Source: Methanolobus sp. UBA118
GTDB lineage: Archaea; Halobacteriota; Methanosarcinia; Methanosarcinales; Methanosarcinaceae
Length of the DNA stretch: 17,432 nt
Assembly: GCA_002508635.1 (NCBI GenBank)
Contig: DACO01000179.1
Coordinates: 1,110 to 18,541, forward strand
Reading direction: 5' to 3'
The notes beneath the pieces are model-generated. The model saw only the letters and a program-made list of their open reading frames with translations, was not told where the DNA came from and ran no database searches. Below, in pieces: positions 5,761 through 11,904 of the stretch. Within the stretch, counting starts at the first letter, position 1, and each line of letters begins with the position of its first letter. Position numbers and translations under genes: made by a program.

Positions 5761-7767
5761 ATGAACCTCATAGATGATCCACCCGTCAGGGAACTTGAAA
5801 ATGTCTGGATTACGATGCCCGATGGTTGTAACCTTGCGGCAAAGATATGGTTACCGGAGGATGCTGAAAAAGATCCGGTTCCGGCTATTCTGGAGTATAT
5901 ACCTTACAGAAAAAGGGATTTTAAGGCAGTACGCGATTCCCTGATGCACAGATACTTTGCACAGCAGGGCTATGTATGTCTCCGTGTGGATCTCAGGGGT
6001 AGCGGGGATTCTGAAGGGGTTCTCAGGGATGAATATCTTCCCACGGAATTAAAAGATGGCGTGCATATCCTGAAATGGATAGCTGCACAGCCCTGGTGTG
6101 ATGGAAATGTTGGAATGATGGGAATCTCATGGGGAGGTTTTAATGCACTCCAGATAGCGGCAATGGATCCACCTGAATTAAAAGCTGTGATTACTGTAAG
6201 CTCCTCGGATGAGAGATATACCGATGACGTTCATTATATGGGCGGGTGTATGCTCACTGATAACCTTTCCTGGGCTTCGAATATGTTTTCTTATAACTCT
6301 ATCCCGCCGGACCCTGCCATAGTTGGGGAGCGCTGGAAGGATATGTGGCTGGAAAGACTTGAAGAAAGCGGTCTGTGGTTGAAAAAATGGCTTGAACACC
6401 AGCACCGGGACGATTACTGGAAACATGCTTCAATAGCCGAGGATTACGGAGCGATCAAATGCCCTGTTTTTGCTGTCAGTGGCTGGGCAGACGGCTATTC
6501 AAATACGGTTTTTCGCCTTCTTGAACATCTGGACGTACCAGTAAAGGGTCTGATCGGTGGATGGGGACATAAGTATCCACATCTGGGAGATCCATGTCAT
6601 TCGATCGATTTTCTGAACGAGTCTGTCAAATGGTGGGATCGCTGGCTCAAAGGCGTGGATACCGGACAGGACAATGAGCCGGTCATCCGTGTCTGGATGC
6701 AGGACAGCGTCTCACCTCTGATAGCAAAAAGTCCTGGTCGCTGGGTGGCAGAAGAGAAATGGCCGTCCCGGCGTATTGAAATGAAAGAATTCATTCTTTC
6801 ACCGGGCAGGATCAACTTCGAACCCGTAAATACCGGGAAAGAGGAAATGCGTATAATAAGCCCTTTGAGTGTCGGTCTTTTTGCCGGGAAGTGGTATTCC
6901 TATTCGGAATCAACGGACAGGCCACACGATCAGACAGAAGAGGACGGAGGTGCGCTTGTTTTTGATAGTCCGGAGCTTGAGGAGGATATCGAGATATTTG
7001 GTGCTCCGGAGATTGAACTTGAACTCAGTTCAGACAAAGCTATTGCTATGATAGCTGTTCGTCTCAATGACATGTGCAAAGAAGGTACATCCACCAGAGT
7101 TAGCTACGGGCTCCTGAACCTTACACACAGGAATGGTCACGAGAATCCTCAGGAACTGGACGAAGAATATTTTTACAGAATAAGATTACAGATGAATTAC
7201 GTGGCCCAGTGTTTTCCTGCCGGTAACAGGATACGTGTTTCGATTTCTACCTCTTACTGGCCTTTTGCGTGGCCGAGTCCCCAATCATTCGTTCTGACCG
7301 TAAAATCAGGAGGAAAACTGTTCCTCCCGGTCAGGCCACGTGACAACAGGGATGAAGAGCTTCCTGAATTTGGATTACCGGTGATGGCTGAACCGGTTTT
7401 AACCACGCTTCTTGCACCTGCAAAGAGGGAATGGACCGTGACACATAACCTTGCAAGCAATGAAGTGAAACAGAAGATTATCAATAACGATTCCAGGATA
7501 CGTCTTGATGACATTGATCTGGAATTGCAAAAAGAAACAACTGAGGTATACTCATATTTCAATAACAATTACGACACGGTAAGGGGGGAGGTCAATACGA
7601 TCCGCAGCCTGAAGAGGGAAGAATGGCATGCAATAAGTATCACCAGAACCGTCCTGACATCCACCCGGACACACTTTCGCATCCGGGCCATACTGGATGC
7701 ATATGAAGGGGACACACGTTTTTTCAGCAAGAGCTGGGATGAGACCATTCCCCGTGATATGATGTAG
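5761..7767 (+). CDS. CocE/NonD-family hydrolase (peptidase S15 clan)
   Basis: A 668-residue alpha/beta-hydrolase of the CocE/NonD type, a group that cleaves esters or amides of acyl and aminoacyl compounds (cocaine esterase, alpha-amino-acid ester hydrolase, glutaryl-7-ACA acylase). The catalytic residues are visible: nucleophile in GISWGG (S123), acid in SGWADGYS (D244) and base in GWGHKYPH (H270); LRGSGDSEG upstream is the usual family motif. Residues about 1-300 are the hydrolase core with its helical cap; about 340-560 match the PepX_C jelly roll (for example IFGAPEIELELSSDKAIAMIAVRL and RIRVSISTSYWPFAWPSP); the last 100 residues are an extra beta-rich tail. There is no signal peptide, so it acts in the cytoplasm. 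It is followed by the ATP-grasp gene after eight bases. The family is certain, the substrate unknown. Confidence 0.93.
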   Translation: MNLIDDPPVRELENVWITMPDGCNLAAKIWLPEDAEKDPVPAILEYIPYRKRDFKAVRDSLMHRYFAQQGYVCLRVDLRGSGDSEGVLRDEYLPTELKDGVHILKWIAAQPWCDGNVGMMGISWGGFNALQIAAMDPPELKAVITVSSSDERYTDDVHYMGGCMLTDNLSWASNMFSYNSIPPDPAIVGERWKDMWLERLEESGLWLKKWLEHQHRDDYWKHASIAEDYGAIKCPVFAVSGWADGYSNTVFRLLEHLDVPVKGLIGGWGHKYPHLGDPCHSIDFLNESVKWWDRWLKGVDTGQDNEPVIRVWMQDSVSPLIAKSPGRWVAEEKWPSRRIEMKEFILSPGRINFEPVNTGKEEMRIISPLSVGLFAGKWYSYSESTDRPHDQTEEDGGALVFDSPELEEDIEIFGAPEIELELSSDKAIAMIAVRLNDMCKEGTSTRVSYGLLNLTHRNGHENPQELDEEYFYRIRLQMNYVAQCFPAGNRIRVSISTSYWPFAWPSPQSFVLTVKSGGKLFLPVRPRDNRDEELPEFGLPVMAEPVLTTLLAPAKREWTVTHNLASNEVKQKIINNDSRIRLDDIDLELQKETTEVYSYFNNNYDTVRGEVNTIRSLKREEWHAISITRTVLTSTRTHFRIRAILDAYEGDTRFFSKSWDETIPRDMM

Positions 7768-7771
7768 GTGA
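7767..7771 (+). promoter_or_regulatory. Ribosome binding site overlapping the hydrolase stop codon
   Basis: GGTGA starts at the last base of the TAG stop (7765-7767) and lies four bases before ATG 7776. Ribosomes ending the hydrolase therefore sit on the start of the ATP-grasp gene, which points to translational coupling. Confidence 0.7.
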
Positions 7772-7775
7772 AACT

Positions 7776-9050
7776 ATGAAACAGAATGTGTTTGTTGTGG
7801 GAATGGACCGGTTCAACCTCGAAAAACTACGGAGACTTCCTGAAGCAGAAGAATGTGATTTTCATGCTGCTCTTTATATCGATGAGATCAGGAACGTGTC
7901 ACGATACGATATGGATGCATTGATCGCTACTGCAGAACAACGGATAAAGGAAACTCCCGGAGGTATCCATGCTGTTGTCAGCTACTTTGATTTTCCTGCC
8001 ACCGATCTTGTACCCATAATTGCCAAAACCTTCGAGATTCCGGGGCCGGATCTGGAAAGTATGCTCAAATGCCAGCATAAGTACTGGAGCCGGCTTGCAC
8101 AGCAACAGGTTATTCCCGATCACATCCCGGCATTTCATGCATTTGACCCTGCTGACGATGATCCCTTTGCCTCCATCGGGATGAAGTTCCCTTTCTGGAT
8201 CAAACCTTTCAGATCATTCCGGTCTTTCCTGGCATTCAGAATAACCAACAAGGAACAGTTTAGTAAACATATCCGCAAAATACGTGAAAATATCCGTTTC
8301 ATACACGAACCCTTTATTTACCTGTTGAAAAAATATGATATGCCACCTGAGATCGCATATATGAAAGAAAGCTGCCTTGCAGAGAAGCCACTATATGGCC
8401 ATCAGTGTACGCTTGAGGGTTATGTATTCGACGGTGATGTTGTCATCTACGGTATTGTTGATTCGATCCGCGACCGTCACTTCTCCTCGTTTTCACGTTA
8501 CGAATATCCGTCTTCCCTCCCGGATGATGTGCAGAACCGGATGGCCGGAGTATGCCGTCGGGTTATCAGGCATATAGGACTGGATTATTCGGTGTTCAAT
8601 GTGGAATTTTTCTACGATCCATCCCGTGACGAGGTAAATCTGCTGGAGATCAACCCCAGAATATCCCAGTCCCATGCAGACCTTTTCGAGAAAGTACACG
8701 GAGTTTCTCATCATCGTGTCATGCTACAGATAGCCCTTGGCCGGAAACCTGATCCGCTCGGAAAGCACGGTGACTTCGCTTATGCCGCAAAATTCATGCA
8801 CCGAACTTTCGAGCCCGGTAAAGTGACAAAGATTCCCTCCGGTGAGGAAATCGCATCAGTCGCAGATGAAATGCCGGGAACCATAATCAAGCCACGTGTC
8901 AGTGAAGGACAGCAACTCTCGGAGCTACAGATACAGGACAGCTACAGCTACGAACTTGCGGATATCTTCATCGGTGCATACAGCCGCAATGAGCTGGTTG
9001 ATAAATATCACCGTGTACTTGAAAAGATCTCCTTTTCTATTGAAAGGTGA
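7776..9050 (+). CDS. ATP-grasp domain ligase, coupled to the CocE-like hydrolase
   Basis: A 424-residue cytoplasmic protein of the ATP-grasp superfamily, enzymes that join a carboxylate to an amine or thiol through an acyl phosphate. Residues 1-120 form the pre-ATP domain. An ATP-binding lysine is seen in FWIKPFRSF (K143), TLEGYVFDGDVV supplies the hinge acid (E214), and NVEFFYDP plus LLEINPRIS give the metal-binding E277, E291 and N293 with R295. Residues 335-424 form a C-terminal domain ending in a YELADIFIGAYSRNELVDKYHRVLE pattern as in carboxylase-like ATP-grasp proteins. The loop after K143, normally glycine rich, is RSFRSF. The substrate cannot be read. It is probably made with the upstream hydrolase. 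Confidence 0.88.
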   Translation: MKQNVFVVGMDRFNLEKLRRLPEAEECDFHAALYIDEIRNVSRYDMDALIATAEQRIKETPGGIHAVVSYFDFPATDLVPIIAKTFEIPGPDLESMLKCQHKYWSRLAQQQVIPDHIPAFHAFDPADDDPFASIGMKFPFWIKPFRSFRSFLAFRITNKEQFSKHIRKIRENIRFIHEPFIYLLKKYDMPPEIAYMKESCLAEKPLYGHQCTLEGYVFDGDVVIYGIVDSIRDRHFSSFSRYEYPSSLPDDVQNRMAGVCRRVIRHIGLDYSVFNVEFFYDPSRDEVNLLEINPRISQSHADLFEKVHGVSHHRVMLQIALGRKPDPLGKHGDFAYAAKFMHRTFEPGKVTKIPSGEEIASVADEMPGTIIKPRVSEGQQLSELQIQDSYSYELADIFIGAYSRNELVDKYHRVLEKISFSIER

Positions 9051-9130
9051 ACACTTAGCTGACTCAAACCAAAACATTTATGCATAAACTCTTTTAAATT
9101 ATAGACCCTGCACTGCAAACTTATTATTTT

Positions 9131-9184
9131 GTTCGTTCTGAACCGAACAGAATATATTTAATGACTCCAAGTAACTATAAGGAG
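9131..9184 (+). promoter_or_regulatory. Promoter with nested palindrome for the KamA-like gene
   Basis: TATA box AATATATTTA at 9151-9160, preceded directly by GTTCG-TTCTGAAC-CGAAC (9131-9148): an outer inverted repeat GTTCG/CGAAC with an inner GTTC-T-GAAC. The palindrome ends two bases before the TATA box and so covers the BRE. GGAG at 9181-9184 is the ribosome binding site for ATG 9196. The expected transcription start is near 9180-9185, giving a very short leader. Confidence 0.6.
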
Positions 9185-9195
9185 TATTCACTATA

Positions 9196-10272
9196 ATGAG
9201 TGAAGAATGGAAGAATCAGATCAAAAATCAAATTAATACCTTAGAACAGCTCGAAGAAATAATCAACGTAACAGACAGTGAAAGAGAAGCTATTGAAACC
9301 CTCAATACACGCTGGGGTACCACACCTTATTTTGCTTCTCTTATGGATAAGGATGATCCGAACTGTCCTGTCAGAAAACAGGTCGTTCCTTCCCTCAATG
9401 AAAAACATAATGAGTACGGAATGAAGGACTATCTGGTCTGGAAAGAGAACCGTGCCACCGAAGAGGTGCGCCCTGACAGTATCGCCAGACAGTATAAGGA
9501 CAGGGTTGCTTTTACCGTACTGCAACAGTGTGGGATCTATTGCAGGCATTGTTTCAGGAAGGAACTTGTAGTGGACGACGACCTGAAACTCGATTTCAAT
9601 GTTGATGCAGGAATCGAATGGATACGTGAGCATCCTGAGGTAAGGGATGTGCTCGTTACAGGAGGAGATCCGCTTCTGCTATCTGACGAGCAGCTTGAGT
9701 ATCTCATTGACAGTCTCAGATCCATCCCGCATGTGGAAATGATCCGTATCGGTTCACGTCTGCCTATTGTGCTTCCACACAGGATCACCGACAAACTGAA
9801 AGAAATACTCGGTGGTTATCATGAAGTACCCATATGGCTGAACACACAGTGTAATCATCCGAAGGAGATCACGGACAAAACCAGACGTGCTGTTTACGAC
9901 CTTGTTACTTCAGGAGTGAACGTAGGGAATCAGGCAGTGCTTCTGAAAGGTATCAATGACGATGCACTTGTCATGCGTGAGCTGCACCAGAAACTGTTAA
10001 GTGCAAGGATAAGACCGTACTACATTTTCTACTGTGAACCCGCACCTGGCATCGATCACTTCCGCACTCCCGTTGAAAAGGGAGCTGAACTGATCCGTGA
10101 CGGTCTGAGAGGTCACACGACAGGACTTGCACAGCCCATGTACGTGATAGCAACAAATGTGGGCAAGATACCTCTGATGCCCGATTACTATATTATGGGT
10201 AAGGACGAGGAAAAATACACCTTGAGAAACCATCGGGGAGAGCTGACAGAAATACCCAACATCCCGGAATAA
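9196..10272 (+). CDS. KamA-family radical SAM/PLP protein, lysine 2,3-aminomutase paralogue of unknown substrate
   Basis: A 358-residue radical SAM protein of the lysine 2,3-aminomutase family. The cluster motif CGIYCRHC gives C112, C116 and C119; VTGGDPLLLSD, RIGSRLPIVLPHRI and QAVLLKGIND are family blocks, and NVGKIPLMPDY holds the likely PLP lysine, K324. In true lysine 2,3-aminomutase the lysine side chain is held by two aspartates (D293 and D330, Clostridium numbering, recalled). Here the first is E281 and the stretch with the second (DAPGGGGK) is shortened to IATNVGK. The C-terminal zinc cysteines (CNCDVC type) are missing because the protein ends about 50 residues early, and the partner cysteine is replaced by valine in RRAVYDL. 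So it is probably not the AblA that makes the osmolyte N-epsilon-acetyl-beta-lysine, and no AblB acetyltransferase lies next to it. Substrate unknown. Confidence 0.88.
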   Translation: MSEEWKNQIKNQINTLEQLEEIINVTDSEREAIETLNTRWGTTPYFASLMDKDDPNCPVRKQVVPSLNEKHNEYGMKDYLVWKENRATEEVRPDSIARQYKDRVAFTVLQQCGIYCRHCFRKELVVDDDLKLDFNVDAGIEWIREHPEVRDVLVTGGDPLLLSDEQLEYLIDSLRSIPHVEMIRIGSRLPIVLPHRITDKLKEILGGYHEVPIWLNTQCNHPKEITDKTRRAVYDLVTSGVNVGNQAVLLKGINDDALVMRELHQKLLSARIRPYYIFYCEPAPGIDHFRTPVEKGAELIRDGLRGHTTGLAQPMYVIATNVGKIPLMPDYYIMGKDEEKYTLRNHRGELTEIPNIPE

Positions 10273-10290
10273 TCTACGGGATCTTATTCT

Positions 10291-10311
10291 GATGTCTGTT
10301 TTACAGGCATC
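10291..10311 (+). terminator. Hairpin terminator after the KamA-like gene
   Basis: GATGTCTGT pairs with ACAGGCATC (nine pairs, one G-U) around TTT, followed by AATTTTCATTTC. It lies 18 bases after the stop and separates this gene from yggS. Confidence 0.6.
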
Positions 10312-10365
10312 AATTTTCATTTCTTGCACCACAGAAAAAACGAATCTCATGACCGGAATGAAATG

Positions 10366-10452
10366 AATTTTTTATATGAGGCACATTTAATAAATGAGCA
10401 TAGCAGTTAGAATATTCATAGCAAAATAACTTACAATAAGCAGTGGGATACA
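10366..10452 (+). promoter_or_regulatory. Promoter region of yggS
   Basis: TTTTTTATATGAG at 10368-10380 is a TATA candidate, about 75 bases before ATG 10453, implying a leader of about 45-50 bases. Only a weak GTGGGAT (10442-10448) precedes the start. Confidence 0.35.
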
Positions 10453-11115
10453 ATGTCAGTAAAAGAAAATGTAACTCAGGTCCTGCAGGAAATCGGAGAT
10501 GTAACACTTGTCTGTGTTACCAAGACAGTAGAACCTGAAAGGATAAACGAATCCATCAGAGCCGGAGCCACGATCATAGGCGAGAACAGGATTCAGGAGT
10601 TCGAGGAAAAGGCTGAGGACATACTCCCATGTGAAAAACACTTCATAGGACATCTCCAGACCAATAAGGTGAAAAATGCAGTCCAGTATTTTGATCTCAT
10701 CCAGTCGGCGGACTCCCTGAAAGTGATACGGGAAATTGACAAGAGGGCTGAAGAGACAGGAAAGATACAGGATGTACTGCTTCAGGTCAATATCGGCGAT
10801 GAACCGCAGAAGTACGGCCTTGGACTTGATGAGATCGAATCTGTTATGCAGGAGATACCTTCGTTTGATAAAGTTCGAGTCAGGGGACTTATGTGTATCC
10901 CTCCTTTTGTGCCGCCGGAGCAGGCACGACATTATTTCAGAAAAATGAAAGTCCTTTTTGATGAAATGAAGGAAGAATATACAAACGGGGATAACATCGA
11001 CATAAAGGAACTGTCCATGGGAATGTCAAATGACTACATGGTAGCCATCGAGGAAGGAGCTACGATGGTACGTGTGGGTTCTGCTATATTCGGCGAAAGG
11101 AATTACCAGACCTGA
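10453..11115 (+). CDS. yggS: YggS/PROSC-family PLP homeostasis protein
   Basis: A 220-residue cytoplasmic TIM-barrel protein of the YggS (PLPBP) family, which binds pyridoxal 5'-phosphate without known catalysis and keeps free PLP and amino-acid pools balanced. Visible signatures: CVTKTV with the PLP lysine K24, IGENRIQEF, HFIGHLQTNK, LIQSADSL, LLQVNIGDEPQKYGL, GLMCIPPF, and the phosphate-binding end ELSMGMSNDYMVAIEEGATMVRVGSAIFG. It has the usual family length and no obvious damage. It stands directly after the PLP-dependent KamA-like gene, but a hairpin and a TATA-like element lie between, so co-transcription is not assured. It converges on the metallo-hydrolase gene with 26 bases between. 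Confidence 0.95.
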   Translation: MSVKENVTQVLQEIGDVTLVCVTKTVEPERINESIRAGATIIGENRIQEFEEKAEDILPCEKHFIGHLQTNKVKNAVQYFDLIQSADSLKVIREIDKRAEETGKIQDVLLQVNIGDEPQKYGLGLDEIESVMQEIPSFDKVRVRGLMCIPPFVPPEQARHYFRKMKVLFDEMKEEYTNGDNIDIKELSMGMSNDYMVAIEEGATMVRVGSAIFGERNYQT

Positions 11116-11141
11116 ATTCCAGCATATATTTTACAGGGATT

Positions 11142-11843
11142 TCATTCCAGTCTCTTTTTTTCAAATGATCTCTCCAGTCTTTCGCATGAAAATGCTGTCC
11201 CATGGCCCGGATAAAATATCCGGCAACCAGTTTCAAGAAGTCTTTCCCAGCTCTGAATTAATGCTTTTCTGTCATTGGCAAAGGGCGGATATACACTGCT
11301 TCCCGGAATTGCATTAAAAAGCGTATCCCCGACAAATGCAGATTCATTATTGATAATCACGCAAACAGAACCTGCAGTATGACCCGGTGTGGGGATGATC
11401 TGTACGGAATATCCGGGTGCTACAAGTTCACACTCTCCGTCGATCAGTATATCGGCATTTACGGGAGTATATTTTGCCTTCTCAGAAAGAAACAATCCTC
11501 CGATACGGTTGATGACCTTTGAACATATCATTGTGCCTTCAGGAAAAGGTGTACATCCTCTGGCAAGAAAATACCCTTCATCTCTGTGAGCAAGCACTGT
11601 TGCTCCGCTTTTATCCCTGATTTCGGCAAGAGATCCCACATGGTCATAATGGGAATGGGTTATAATGACCAGATCAATATCTGAAAAATCAAGCCCTGCT
11701 TTTTTTAGGACCTCTTCCAGACAAGGAGTCTTTTCTTTATTTCCGGTATCGATCAGTAATGTGTATTTTCTGTCAGAAACCAGATATGCATTAGATGTAC
11801 CCATTCTTACAGGTATCACACGATAGGTTTCAATCTCATCCAT
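11142..11843 (-). CDS. Metallo-beta-lactamase-fold hydrolase
   Basis: A 233-residue cytoplasmic MBL-fold protein of the glyoxalase II-like type. The metal ligands are in place: THSHYDH (H63, H65, D67, H68), PTPGHTAGS (H155), FVGDTLF (D173) and YPGHGTA (H214), enough for a two-metal site. The stretch 85-135 is the variable substrate loop. Relatives hydrolyse thioesters such as S-lactoylglutathione analogues or act as lactonases; the substrate here is not determinable. ATG 11843 follows AGGAAG by seven bases. It lies downstream of the UPF0182 gene on the same strand, but a T-run terminator lies between them. Confidence 0.92.
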   Translation of the reverse strand: MDEIETYRVIPVRMGTSNAYLVSDRKYTLLIDTGNKEKTPCLEEVLKKAGLDFSDIDLVIITHSHYDHVGSLAEIRDKSGATVLAHRDEGYFLARGCTPFPEGTMICSKVINRIGGLFLSEKAKYTPVNADILIDGECELVAPGYSVQIIPTPGHTAGSVCVIINNESAFVGDTLFNAIPGSSVYPPFANDRKALIQSWERLLETGCRIFYPGHGTAFSCERLERSFEKKRLE

Positions 11844-11872
11844 ACATTTCTTCCTGTCAGAAAATAAGTATT

Positions 11873-11886
11873 AAAAAAAAGAAAAA
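11873..11886 (-). terminator. T-run terminator of the UPF0182 gene
   Basis: On the minus strand it reads five Ts, C, eight Ts, starting 18 bases after the UPF0182 stop. No hairpin is evident. Confidence 0.5.
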
Positions 11887-11904
11887 GGAGAAGTTAACCA
11901 GAAA

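Noticed and set aside
9196..10272. Naming the KamA-like gene ablA (lysine 2,3-aminomutase of osmolyte synthesis)
   Set aside because: Lysine-binding and zinc residues are missing, the C-terminus is short and no ablB acetyltransferase follows.
10456..10932. 158-codon open frame on the minus strand opposite yggS
   Set aside because: The plus strand carries an unmistakable YggS sequence; the opposite frame is not protein-like.
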